Assembly (NCBI GenBank): GCA_001275005.1
Contig: JWZX01003049.1
Span: forward strand, 1 to 32,025
Source: Chrysochromulina tobinii
Taxonomy: Eukaryota; Haptophyta; Prymnesiales; Chrysochromulinaceae
DNA length: 32,025 nucleotides
Direction of reading: 5' to 3'
The stretch's first letter is position 1; the number at the start of each line of letters is the position of its first letter. The position numbers and the translations under genes are program-made. Below are positions 17,557 through 26,984 of this stretch, piece by piece. A model generated the notes under the pieces. The model ran no database searches and was not told the origin of the DNA. It saw nothing but the letters and a program-made list of their open reading frames with translations.

Positions 17557-18222
17557 CTAATCATCCTCCTCCTCCGCGGCGTTCGCCTCCGCAGGAGTCT
17601 CCTCCTCCTCGAGCAGACCATCGGGCAAGTGCGTAGAGATCACCTACGCTCAGAAGATGCGCACATGGCGATGGTTTGAGTGGGCGGGACTGACAAGGAA
17701 AAGCGCTGCGTGGGTCTCAGTGTGCGGCTGGGCTCCGTGGCGCACGCGCGCGCCTTTTGGATCAAAGGCACGTTTACGCCCACAATCGGCTCGGCCACCA
17801 GCTCGCCACCGTTCAAGGCAATGATCGTCGGCCTCGCCTCTTCCTTGTATCTCTCAAACAACTTCTGCTCGTCGGGACTGGAGTAGTTCTCGTTCTTCAA
17901 GTTGGCGCACATCTTCCACAGACGCAGCTTCTTGAACTCACACACATAACTGATGTGAAAGTTCGAAAGCGGGTTCTTCATCGCGTCCGAGGGGCCGCAC
18001 CACTCCGCATAGATCTCCACAACTGCGCGCACAAGCATGGACGCGGAGCACGGATCGCTGAGTCAAGTCGTGGAGGAACTGCGCGCAGGAGAGGCGCCAG
18101 CTTAAGTTGTAGGCGAGCGCACTGTGGAGCATGCCCTCGCTAGCCGCACTGCCGTAGATCTTGTTCCACTTCTCGACCGTGTCGATCTGCTGAAACGTGG
18201 GACCATCGACTGAGAAGCCCAT
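17557..18222 (-). CDS. Thioredoxin-fold protein resembling outer-arm dynein light chain (LC3/TXNDC3 type), three exons
   Basis: Proposed exons 18222-18123, 18022-17754 and 17643-17557 join in frame to 151 aa. The thioredoxin core shows VEKWNKIYG, HIVEIYAEWCGPS (active-site positions 41-45), a cis-Pro context ARPTIIALNGGELV and VGVNVPLIQK. It ends in an acidic tail (LLEEEETPAEANAAEEEDD). Size and order resemble axonemal thioredoxins such as Chlamydomonas LC3 and the N-terminus of TXNDC3/NME8. The second active-site Cys is Ser (WCGPS), so ordinary disulfide reduction is unlikely and a binding or single-Cys role is expected. Intron 1 is GT-AG. Intron 2 appears to be GC-AG, because the GT choice gives an immediate stop. 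The first exon is the least certain; a 5' intron could precede QQIDTVEKW. Confidence 0.65.
17644..17753 (-). other. Putative GC-AG intron 2 of the thioredoxin-fold gene
   Basis: A 110-nt intron with donor AAG|GCGCGC and acceptor GAGCGTAG|GTGATC joins LIQK to VISTHLPDGLLEEEE in frame. The nearest GT donor, eight bases downstream, leads to TGA at the junction. No introner flank duplication is present. The acidic C-terminal exon reads through to a TAG at 17559-17557. Confidence 0.5.
18023..18122 (-). other. Putative GT-AG intron 1 of the thioredoxin-fold gene
   Basis: A 100-nt intron with donor CACA|GTGCGC and acceptor TGCGCGCAG|TTGTGG. It joins GSAASEGMLH to IVEIYAEWCGPS, restoring the hydrophobic strand that precedes the active site. 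Other donor/acceptor pairs do not keep both frame and fold. Confidence 0.5.
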
Positions 18223-18493
18223 AAAACAACGTTCGTTGTGATCCTTGGAACGTCCCACGCGCGTGTGTGAATGTTAACACTGTATCTCAGTACTTTCATC
18301 GCTGCTCTCATCACTGTGCTCTCCCACCCGGGGGCACTCATGCAAAAACAAACGTTCGTGATCAATACGACGCGGCCCGCCACCGCAGGATGGCCGGTGA
18401 CCTCTGTCCGGCGCTCGTCGGTACGACGCCCGTGAAGATTTGTTACGTGCGCGAAACTGACGGGCAAATACCTTTCACTCTCACGAGCGAGAT

Positions 18494-19354
18494 TCACTCC
18501 TTCTTCCCGTCATGACCGGGCGGAAGCTTCTGTTTGGCCGCAAGGAGTTCAGCGAGGAAGTCGTCGTCGTCTGCGCTGAGTCTGGGAGCCTCGACGGGGT
18601 CGCCCCGCTGCACCAGCTTGAAGGCGGCCGTTGGCTGAGGCGGGAGAACCGCGCCCCCCGCGTCCTCCTCGACGCTCACGTTGCCACCGTGCACGGCGCC
18701 CGTGGCGGGGTCGTACACCTGCGCGAGCGAACTCGCGCTCGGGACGTAGGTGCCGGCTGTGCGCGCATTGATGGCCTCGTCCTGCTCCTCCTGCTGGTTG
18801 CGCCGCGCGATCCCGTTCCAGCGATCGACGGGCGACTTTGGGGTCATGAGGAGCATGTTCAGCTTCTTGTCCATGTTTTCGGGGTAGAGCCACGAGCGCG
18901 ATCCCATGCGAAGGGGCATTGTGGAGGCAGTGCCCTCGACGTCGTAATCCTTCAGGACACCCTGCATCCATTTGCGCAGGAACTCGGCCTCGGCCTCGGC
19001 GCGCTTGGCCATGCGCTGAGCGCTCACGCGATCTGCATTCTCGTGCTGCTTGTCCTGGCTGCTGCGCTCGGCGGCAAGCTCGCGCGCGCGGGCCTCTCGG
19101 TACTCCTCACGCCGAGTCTGGTACATTGAGGTGCCCTCGGTGCGCACCTTGGATTTCGCGGCCTCCACACGGCTCGCGACGTAAGCTGCGCGCCGCGCGT
19201 GGAGGTCCTCAGTGACCCACTGGCGCCGGAGGGAAGAGAGCTGCTCCTTGTAGACGCGGCGGTCGGCATTGAAGAAAGTGTCGGTCTTGCCCTTGCCGAG
19301 GTCAATCATCTTCAGCGATGCGCGCTCCGCCAACCAGGCGGCGCGACGACTCAT
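18494..19354 (-). CDS. Coiled-coil protein of unknown function
   Basis: Single-exon gene, 286 aa from ATG 19354. Residues 1-150 are mostly charged helix with many Arg/Glu/Ala (AYVASRVEAAKSKV, REEYREARARELAAERSSQD), then FLRKWMQGVLKDYDVEGT and a less charged C-terminal half (WLYPENMDKKLNMLLM, PKSPVDRWNGIARRNQQEEQ) ending in DDDDFLAELLAAKQKLPPG. I do not recognise the family. It is divergently arranged with the docking-like gene at 19532, so the 177 nt between them (19355-19531) should contain both promoters. A structural, possibly axonemal role fits the neighbours but is only inference. Confidence 0.7.
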   Translation of the reverse strand: MSRRAAWLAERASLKMIDLGKGKTDTFFNADRRVYKEQLSSLRRQWVTEDLHARRAAYVASRVEAAKSKVRTEGTSMYQTRREEYREARARELAAERSSQDKQHENADRVSAQRMAKRAEAEAEFLRKWMQGVLKDYDVEGTASTMPLRMGSRSWLYPENMDKKLNMLLMTPKSPVDRWNGIARRNQQEEQDEAINARTAGTYVPSASSLAQVYDPATGAVHGGNVSVEEDAGGAVLPPQPTAAFKLVQRGDPVEAPRLSADDDDFLAELLAAKQKLPPGHDGKKE

Positions 19355-19531
19355 TGTGCCGAGGTCCACGCGAACGCAGAGAACTCACCCTTTCTTCGAG
19401 TCGGCCACGCAGAAACGCACTAGGCTACATGCACATGTGAAAAGCGTGATAACCCGACCCTCTCCCAGCTTCAACCTTATTTAGAAGCAGTTTGGGGCAA
19501 GTCTTCGAAGCGTTCAGCCCGTTCACCCTCG

Positions 19532-22135
19532 ATGGCCGCGCTCTCGCTGACGCCTCGCGAGACCTCGTCTGGGCTGCGCAAGCCGCGCGCCGCGGCTCCG
19601 GCGGTCGGCGGTTCGCCGCGCGGGGCGCAGCCGCCCAAGGTTGGCTTCCTTCCCGAGGCCCGTGGTGCCAGTGGCGGGGGCAGCAGCAGGCGCCGGCCGT
19701 CGTCGCGCTCGCACGCTCACGACGAGGACGAAACACCGGTCCCGTCACGCGACGAGCTGCGCAACGGCGCGCGTGTTCTGCACGAGCGTAAGCTTCAAAA
19801 ATTGGCGGCGCTGCTCCAGGGTGACCAGATCGTGGACGTCTCAGCGGCCATTCGCGAGCGCACGAAGCTCACGCTCAAGATGGCGTTCGCCAAACCGGAC
19901 ACGGGCGCGGACCTGAACCTCGCGCGCGAGATGGAGCTCCGCCGGCAGCTCGCGCGAATCGAGGAGATGCGAAAGACGTATGACGTGCTGCACGCGGAGG
20001 CCGTGAGCAAGGAGGTCCTCAAGCGAGAGCTCGAGCTCAACTACGCTACAGACCATCTCGGGGTCGCGACAGACCATGAGGAGGTCATCGCAGCCCGACG
20101 TGCGCTGCAGCATGGGCACCACGTGCCCGCGCCGCCGCCGGGCAAGCCGCCGGCCACCGGCTCGAGGCGCTCGACGCCACGAGGCGCCGGGGTGAGCGGC
20201 ACGTCGTCGGCGCCTCTCGATGGCGGCAGCAGCGCTGTGGGCCCGCCCGCCTCGATGAGCTACGACGGCTCCGAGCTGCCGCAACGCTCGCTGGTCGAGA
20301 TCATGTGGGAGGGGGCGACGCCGCGCGCGCTCGAGGAGATGAAGGTGCTCGTGGATCAGGCGAACGAGGCGCTCGCCCAGATGCAGCACGATTGCCAGGC
20401 GTACGCGTACGTGGAGCATCGCACCTTCGAGGCGAACTTCAAGCTGGGCGGGCTGATCGACGCCCAGCGCTCGACGATGGGCGAGCTCGCCAAGGAGGAG
20501 GAGCGGCTGCTCGAGATGCAGGAGGAGGCGAACCAGGCGATGAAAGTGGCCTTGAGGGCTCTCGCGGAGGCCAAGGTCGCGCATGCAGACCAGCAACGAA
20601 ATTACGAGGATATCAAGTGGCAGCGAGCGCAGGTGGGCGCGGACAAGAAGAAGCAAAAGGAGCGTGAGAAGCTGTTCGAAGCTAAGCAGAAGGACTCGCT
20701 CCTCGATGCGCAGGGCGAGCTCGACGAGGAGGCCGAGGAGGCGCTCCGAAAGGAAGCGAGCGAGATCCAGCAGCACGTAGTGATGGCGACGCTCGAAAAG
20801 GAGGCTGCCACCGCGGAGGAGCGCCGTATGGCAGTTATCTTCCAACGACTTCGTCGCGCGACGCACGACCCTGAGTCGATCGCTACGCCGACGGACCTGA
20901 TGATCTCAATGCTCTCGGCCTCGGAGCGCGGAGAAGCGCTCCAGGCGCAGATCAGTGACGGGCAGGAGCTGCAGTCGCTACTGCTCGACGAGCACCACCG
21001 GCTCAAAGGCGAGCTCCAGAAGCATATGTACGGCATCACGTCGTCGACGACGGCGACCGTCGAGGTGGAGCGCGAGATGGCGCCCGCAATCTATGCGTCG
21101 GAATCGCTCATGGCGACAAGCCAGTTCAAGTGCGGGGAGGCCCGCAAGCTGGTGCTTGAGTGCAAGCAAGGCCTCGGGCTGCTCGTGAACCTGGCGCTCG
21201 GCGAGTCAGCCACTAAGATCGTCCCAGACGCGGAGGTGGGCGCCGTACTCGAGCGCGTCGAGAAGCACGTCGTCGCGTGCCTTTCGGTCATCACGGCGCC
21301 CCCACCGCAGCCCTTCCGGCGCGGCGGCCGTGCGCAGACGGTGGCGGAGCGCGCCGCCGAAAAGGCTGAGGAGTTGGAGAGGGCGGCGGAGGCTGAAGAG
21401 CAGTTGGCCTACGAAGAGGCGGCGGAGAGTGCCGCCGCCGAGGCGGAGGCGGCGGCGAGAGCGGCGGACGCGGCGCAGGGCAAGGTGGAGGCAGCTAAGG
21501 CGAACGCTATGAGGATCGCTTCCCAGTCAAACGGAGGCGAAGATCCCGGATCTCCCGGATCTCCCGGCTCGCCCACGCAGGAAGAGGTGGCTTCCTTGGA
21601 CGCCGTCATGAAGGCTGAGAAGGCGGCGAGGCTGGCCAGGGAGAAGGCGGCCGCGGCCGAGGAGAAGGCTGCTAAGGCCAAGGCGGCCGCGAAGCAGACC
21701 TCCGCCGAGCGGAAAGCCGATCGGGCAAAGACTGCCAAGGGCGGTGCAAGCGCCTCTGGGCCATTGCAACCGGGCAGCCCTCACGGCAGCGCTCACGGCA
21801 GCGCCTCCGACGGCCGAGCAGCGGCTGCCGACCCGAAGCAGCTGGCGGAAGCGACGTCGCTCATGCCGAGCAATCCCAACAACGTGCGCGTGGTCACCGA
21901 GGAGGAGATGGAGGAGAGTGTCGAGCAGGCGGACTATGAGGACGATGAGGGGGTCGACGCCGATGGGACGGAGCTGCTGCTCACCCGCAGGCACCGCAGG
22001 AGCTCGGGCCAGGTGCACGAGCCCGGCGAGCGCAGGCGCGCGAAGCGCGTGAACAAAACCGGCGCGCAGGGTGCCGGAAAGCCGCCCCGGAAAATCGGCA
22101 GCGTGTCGCTCAAGCCCCCCCCAAAGTTGTCCTGA
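19532..22135 (+). CDS. Large coiled-coil protein resembling outer dynein arm docking subunits
   Basis: Single-exon gene, 867 aa. After a basic, disordered N-terminus (1-70), long heptad-like helices run from about 80 to 620, broken by a Pro/Gly/Ser linker near 195-240. The segment YAYVEHRTFEANFKLGGLI (about 290-308), the long helices after it, and ARKLVLECKQGLGLLVNLAL with VPDAEVGAVLERVEKHVVAC (about 535-585) resemble the conserved parts of the CCDC63/CCDC114/CCDC151 (ODAD1/ODAD3) group that anchors outer dynein arms on microtubules. The C-terminal 280 residues are Ala/Lys/Glu-rich helix with GSPGSPGSP and HGSAHGSA spacers, then a basic end. Family assignment rests on remembered motifs and needs a profile search. 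The start is a clear ATG just downstream of the divergent promoter. Confidence 0.7.
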   Translation: MAALSLTPRETSSGLRKPRAAAPAVGGSPRGAQPPKVGFLPEARGASGGGSSRRRPSSRSHAHDEDETPVPSRDELRNGARVLHERKLQKLAALLQGDQIVDVSAAIRERTKLTLKMAFAKPDTGADLNLAREMELRRQLARIEEMRKTYDVLHAEAVSKEVLKRELELNYATDHLGVATDHEEVIAARRALQHGHHVPAPPPGKPPATGSRRSTPRGAGVSGTSSAPLDGGSSAVGPPASMSYDGSELPQRSLVEIMWEGATPRALEEMKVLVDQANEALAQMQHDCQAYAYVEHRTFEANFKLGGLIDAQRSTMGELAKEEERLLEMQEEANQAMKVALRALAEAKVAHADQQRNYEDIKWQRAQVGADKKKQKEREKLFEAKQKDSLLDAQGELDEEAEEALRKEASEIQQHVVMATLEKEAATAEERRMAVIFQRLRRATHDPESIATPTDLMISMLSASERGEALQAQISDGQELQSLLLDEHHRLKGELQKHMYGITSSTTATVEVEREMAPAIYASESLMATSQFKCGEARKLVLECKQGLGLLVNLALGESATKIVPDAEVGAVLERVEKHVVACLSVITAPPPQPFRRGGRAQTVAERAAEKAEELERAAEAEEQLAYEEAAESAAAEAEAAARAADAAQGKVEAAKANAMRIASQSNGGEDPGSPGSPGSPTQEEVASLDAVMKAEKAARLAREKAAAAEEKAAKAKAAAKQTSAERKADRAKTAKGGASASGPLQPGSPHGSAHGSASDGRAAAADPKQLAEATSLMPSNPNNVRVVTEEEMEESVEQADYEDDEGVDADGTELLLTRRHRRSSGQVHEPGERRRAKRVNKTGAQGAGKPPRKIGSVSLKPPPKLS

Positions 22136-22586
22136 CACCCTAGGGTGACAGTCTCGTCATTGGACAGTCGCACACAGACCGCAGAGTGCGTGCGTGACTG
22201 AGCGTCGACCGCGATCGCGAACCTCTGGATGCGCGTTCGTTTTGAGACTGACGATGCACATGCATATTCTGCCGATGTGGATTCCGACGCGGCGAACGGG
22301 TCTGGGCGCCGCGCGTTCCGACTCGGTTGCGCGTTGGTCCGTTGGACCCGCGTCTACGAACTACGTTCCGTTTGCGTTCGTTCAGGAACCCGTATTTTTC
22401 TTAAGAACAGTGACACCACACATGTGAGTCGCAGTGGAGGTGCTCTGCTGACATGACAGATAAACAGGACGGATCGCACCGAGGGGCGGACGCTGCGTCA
22501 GTGGAATTAGGTCACATACCGACGCGCGAGCGTGCAGGCGAGAAACGATACTCGACGAGAAGAAGTCTCCACTGCTCCACTCTGAC
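22136..22586. other. 450-nt convergent intergenic region, no gene seen
   Basis: It lies between the stops of the docking-like gene (+) and the permuted papain-like gene (-). No repeat, RNA gene or extra exon was recognised; short ORFs here lack any family features. Confidence 0.6.
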
Positions 22587-23273
22587 TCAACCACCAGTGC
22601 GTCCGTTTGAGGGCACCGGCTCGCACCACCTCGGGATTCCAAGCGTACACTTGATGCGGCCTTCGAATACGCGCTCCACAAAGGTCGCGCAGTTGTCGGC
22701 ACCCGACAGGAGTGAGGCGAGCCCTACGTAACGTTCGCCGTCGAGTCGGCTGATGGCAAGCTCGCGCTCCTTGCCGGCCGACGTGGTGAAGCGCGTGAGC
22801 GCGAGCGCGCCAGCGGAATCGTCCGTCCAAGCGTTTAGCGCCGCGGCCTGCGCCTCGTCGAGCTGGCCAGTGTGGAGCTCTACGATGCGCGCTGCCAGTG
22901 TCTTGTTTGCAGCAGCCCGCGTATACAATGGGTCTGGTGAGACCAGAATCCCCTGGTCTGGTGAGACCATGGGCAAGCCGCTTCGGTAACCTTTTGCGTA
23001 GAATCCTACGGACGCCATCTCGTCTGATGAATACCCAACTAAGAGCGAGATATGCCCCACGTCGATGCCAAGGATGTTTTGTGGTACGCGGACGATGGCG
23101 TAGGGCAGACCTGCACTGTATCGACGGGGCGAGGTGGAAGCTCGCCGCAGCCGCGCGTCAGGCGGTGCGGCCGCGAGTTGAGGGGCGCGGTTGGTGTTCG
23201 ATGCTGCAGCAAACGTGGATAAAACAGCGGCGCGTCGTGCGATCGTGTGCAACCGGATAAAGGTCGAGGCCAT
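22587..23273 (-). CDS. Putative permuted papain-fold (NlpC/P60- or PPPDE-like) protein with targeting peptide
   Basis: Single exon, 228 aa from ATG 23273. The in-frame ATG at 23321 is also possible, but 23273 begins an Arg/Ala/Thr-rich amphipathic presequence (MASTFIRLHTIARRAAVLST) typical of organelle import. The mature part has GHISLLVGYSSDEMASVGFY with H74 at a strand start, LPMVSPDQGILVSPDPLY, and a late SGADNCATFVERVF with C195 at a helix start. A His-first, Cys-second order with an NCATFV helix is what permuted papain-like folds show (LRAT, PPPDE, YiiX, DUF4105 groups). Activity could be peptidase, acyltransferase or amidase-like. I do not recognise the exact family. Confidence 0.6.
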   Translation of the reverse strand: MASTFIRLHTIARRAAVLSTFAAASNTNRAPQLAAAPPDARLRRASTSPRRYSAGLPYAIVRVPQNILGIDVGHISLLVGYSSDEMASVGFYAKGYRSGLPMVSPDQGILVSPDPLYTRAAANKTLAARIVELHTGQLDEAQAAALNAWTDDSAGALALTRFTTSAGKERELAISRLDGERYVGLASLLSGADNCATFVERVFEGRIKCTLGIPRWCEPVPSNGRTGG

Positions 23274-23418
23274 TGCGTCGCGGCCGAGATCGCAAGGAAA
23301 GAGACTGTGAATTACAAACATTGGCTGTGAATGGGCTGCTTTATATTATCGCGAGTGTGAAGAATGACCAAGCTAGGGGCAGGTCTAGGAGAAGCACCTA
23401 AGCAACACGCGTACAGTT

Positions 23419-26400
23419 TCAGATGAGCTTCGCCTCGGCGGCGCTGAGCTTCGCCTGCAGCTCTTCCTTTTCGTTGACGAGCTGTAGGATCTGCTCCGAT
23501 TGCGCCTGCAGCATCATGCGCATTTGCCCCTCATCCTCCGCGTCGATGGTGCCCGGCCCCCGCCCGAGCACGCGCCCCCCGGTGGCGGAACGCACCCATG
23601 GCGCCGCGTCGCGGACTCCATGGCGTGTTTCGCGCGCCTTGGCAAGCTTCACCTCCAGAGCCGTCATCTTCTCAAGCTCGGCGACCCGCTGGACCTTCGC
23701 CTTGCGCTGCAGCCGTTGCTGCTCCGCGAGCTCGTGCCCCAAGGCCACCTTCTCGGCGAGCGCCTGCGCCGCCTCCATCTTGGCACGGCGGAGCTCCGCC
23801 GTGAGCGCCTCCACCTGATGAGGGAGGCCATCAGCATGCACTCAGAGACGCACTCGGACGCAATCAGGCGGAGCGCCGCCGTGAGCGCGGCCGTGAGCGC
23901 CTCCACCCGCGCCAATGCGTGGAGGGTCGAGCGCAGAGGATCCGCGGAGAGGCGATCAGCCGCCACGCCGCTGCCGCCCACCGCTGCGCCGACACCCTGG
24001 GCGCCGCTGCCCTCGGCACGAGCGGACTTGGCGCGAAAGGCAGCGGCGTCGGACTTGAGCTGCTCGATCTCGTCTTGCAGCGCGTCGCGCTGCTGACGGC
24101 AGCGCACAAAATCCGCTTTGGCGCTCAGCAGTGCCATCTCCGCATCCTGCTCGGCGTCTGAACCGTGCGTGGACCCTGGCTTCGCCCAACTCAGCGCGCT
24201 CGCCACGGCGCTACCGTGCGTGGACCCTGGCTTCGCCCAACTCAGCGCGCTCGCCACGGCGCTGGCGGCACTCGCCTCGCCGACGTCAGCGCCGCTCCCC
24301 GGCGCGCGGTCCGCCCAATACGGCGCGCGGTCTGCCTGCAGCCGCCCAGCTGGGATGCGTGCCGCCTCGGCCGCCTCGACCGCCACCATCGCCTCCGCCT
24401 CGGTCAGCTTCCGATGCGCCATCGCCACCTCGCGTTCAGTGGGCCGACCGAACAGTTGGCTCAGGGCGTAGATGCCGCCGGCGCCCGTGCCGGCGCTGAT
24501 GGCCACCGGCACGCGCACGGACGCCGCGCCGCCCGCTGCGCTGCCCTCCGCGCCGTGGTGGGCACTTGCATGCGCGCCCCCCGCCGCCTTACTGGCTGCG
24601 CCGTCCGCCACGCCGCCCGCCGCGCCGCCCGCCTCGCCGCCGTCCGATACGTCCACGGGGTGCGCTGAGACGGGGGCGGCACCCAGTACAGCGCGGTAGG
24701 CGTGCGCGGCCACCTGCGGTGCACCGCTCTTGAGGTACATGTTCGCTGTGGAAAGGAGGAGGGAGACGCGAGGATGCACCATGAAGGCGGCCTCGTACGC
24801 GCCACGTGCGCGCGCTGCATCGCCCACCTCGTTCGCCGCTTTCCCCTCGGCGATCAGCTGATCAGCGAGCTGAGAGGCCGCGCTGCCCCCAATCCCGCCT
24901 CCCCGCCCGTCAACGCCGCCGTCGCGGGCCGCAAGTTGGGCAAGCCTTGCGTGCGCTGCCGCGTGCTCGAGAAGGGATTGGACCCGTGATTGCCCATGCT
25001 CGGCCGTCGCCGCCGCGCGGCTGGCCAACTCATATGCACAGCGCTCGAGGTAGAGGCTCGCCCGTGCGGACGCTTCCTGCTCGGCCGCCACGAGCGTCGC
25101 CAGCTGACCGCGCTGCAGTTGCATGCGGTCAGCTAGCGCCGCATGCTCCGCCGTGAGCCGACCGAGCTCGGCGCGCGCCGTGCTGAGCGCCTGCTCGGCA
25201 CGTTCTCGCGCCGCGAGCTCCTCCTCGCGCCTGGCGATCGCCGCGGCGGCCATCTCCTGCGCCGGCTTGATGGCGGTCTCCGCACGGCTCTGCGCCGCGA
25301 TGGCTGCGGCGAGGTCTGTCTTCTCATCAGCGTTGGCCGTAGCCGAGGCCGCGGCCGAGGCCTCGAGGCAGCTGAGCGCCTCACGGGTCGCCTCGAGCGC
25401 GTCCTTAGCCTGCTCGGCCTCACGCATCGCCCTCGCCACCGCCGCGCGCGCCGCCGCAGCTTCGGCGAGAGCCGCGGCTGCCTCCGCCTCGGCGCTGGCC
25501 GTGTGCTTTGCCTTGAGCTCCGCCTCGAGCTCAAGCAGACCGAGCTCGGCAATGCAAGCTCTCCTCTCGTACTCGAGACGGTCGGCGCGCCTCGAGGCTT
25601 CGAAGTTCGCCTCCTGCATGCTCGCGAGCTGCTTCTCGAGCACCACGGTTCGCGCCTCCGCCGCCACCAGCGCCGTCGCCGTCGCGGCCGCCTCCATTTT
25701 AGGATCGATTCCTTTTTTAGGCTCGCTTCCCTTTTTAGGATCGCTTCCACCGAGCGTCTCCGTCCCCGCACGTCCGTAGTAGCTTTGCGAGTTCCCTGGC
25801 GTGTACTTATACACTGTCTTGCCTTCCTCCGTCTCCTCTTTGAGCTTGCCTTCGGCGAGGAGCTGCTCGAGCAACTTATGCCGAGCCAGCTGCCCCCCGG
25901 TACGTGAACTCGTTCTTCAGCTCGAGGTGCCTGGGCATCAGAGCACCGAGCACGCGCCCGGCGCCGCGCTTGCCACGCTGCTGCTCCTCGATCATCGCCT
26001 CGAGCTCCTCCTCCGTGTCCAAGTCGCGGTCGTCCTCCACGTCCGACGCCGCGTCCGACTCGCCCGACTCGCCTCCGGCCGCTTGATGTGAGGCCGCTTG
26101 ATGTGCCACTCGGCCTGCGCCACCGCCGCCGCGCCGGCCGGCGCTGGCTCGCGGGAAACTCTCGCCCGCCTCCGACCCGACGTCGGACAAGTCGGCGTCG
26201 GTGTCGTCGTCGGCCGTGGGCCAACCTGACGACTCCGCCTCTGACCCGATGGACGACAAGCTGTCGCTCCGACCCGAGTCGCTGCCCGAGTCGCTCGATG
26301 CGAGCGGCTTGCCGCTGGAGCCGTGCTTGTCGTAGTTGCGCAGCCAGCGCGAAGAGAGCGTGAGCACGAGGTCGCCCACGGGCACGCCGTCGTGCAGGAG

Positions 26401-26790
26401 CACGAGCATGAGCTCCTCGCTCACGGCCTCCAGGCTGGCATGCCGTGCGAGGTCCACCTTGGCGCGCCCGAGCGGCCGGAAAGAGCCGGTCTTCTTGCCC
26501 TCTCGGCCGCACAGGAGCGTGAAAGTAGCCTCCTTGGGAAGGTATTGGGCGGCGCCGCGATCGGGGTCGCGGTACATGGTGCACACGAGCGAAAGCTCCT
26601 CGTCATACGAGGCCACGCCGACGCTGCTGGCGGCAAAATCGCGCGTCGAGGCTGCACGATCACCCTTCTTCCACAGAACGCGGTAGCGCACGTCCGGCAA
26701 GAGGGCAATCCCGTCGCGCAGGCTCACCGACCGCACCTGCACAGAGAAGTGGTACTTGAACTTGCCGCCCTTGTGCAGGAACCTCTTCAT
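23419..26790 (-). CDS. NT-C2 domain coiled-coil protein, two exons with an apparent frameshift
   Basis: About 1,090 aa from ATG 26790. The N-terminal 150 residues form an NT-C2 (EEIG1/EHBP1-type) domain: KFKYHFSVQVRSVSLRD, RYRVLWKKGDRA, SLVCTMYRD and DLVLTLSSRWL. Such domains bind membranes or Rab partners. An acidic Ser/Asp-rich linker follows. The frame then breaks within six C's at 25893-25898; one base fewer reads FTYRGQLARHKLLEQLLAEG continuously. The rest is Ala/Glu/Arg coiled coil with a TPR-like stretch (AADQLIAEGKAANEVGD... AFMVHPRVS) and repeats. Intron 23906-23815 joins ALAR to VEALTAELRRAKMEA, and the last exon (23814-23419) continues the coiled coil. The frameshift may be a sequencing error or a real break. 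Confidence 0.7.
23815..23906 (-). mobile_element. Introner-like intron of the NT-C2 coiled-coil gene
   Basis: 92-nt intron from GTGGAGGCGCTCACGGCC to GGCCTCCCTCATCAG, phase 0. GGTGGAGGCGCTCACGGC (18 nt) spans the donor and recurs exactly across the acceptor. A 12-nt GCGCTCACGGC(C/G) duplication follows the donor copy. The body includes TGATTGCG, CTCTGAGTGC and GCTGATGGCC. Splicing restores coiled coil in frame; retention leads into a frame that stops at 23664. Confidence 0.82.
24162..24263. repeat. 51-bp tandem duplication inside the coding region
   Basis: Two nearly identical 51-bp copies begin at 24162 and 24213. On the minus strand they encode ASALSWAKPGSTHGS twice (17 residues per unit). 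Being a multiple of three, the duplication keeps the frame. The near identity suggests it is recent. Confidence 0.9.
25690..25750. repeat. Three 18-bp coding repeats (GSDPKK type)
   Basis: TTTTTAGG(A/C)TCG(C/A)TTCC units on the plus strand encode GSDPKK, GSEPKK and GIDPKM in the NT-C2 coiled-coil protein, just before the long helices begin. Confidence 0.8.
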
Positions 26791-26984
26791 GAACTTGCGA
26801 CTTCGGGCGTGCCGTCCGTGTGAGCGGGTCGCAAGTTCTTGCGAGCACACTTGCCCCCTGCTAGAAACCCCGCCTCGCGCCGCACTGTAACTGCAGCCCC
26901 TTTTCACATACTGTTCACCGATGGACGTGGGTGAAAGTTGGTGGGTTTTGATTGGACGAGAACAAGATCAACTTTTCGTGGGGT

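Noticed and set aside
25133-26584. 483-aa minus-strand Arg-rich ORF
   Set aside because: Another frame of the NT-C2 coiled-coil gene; Arg-rich GC shadow without family features.
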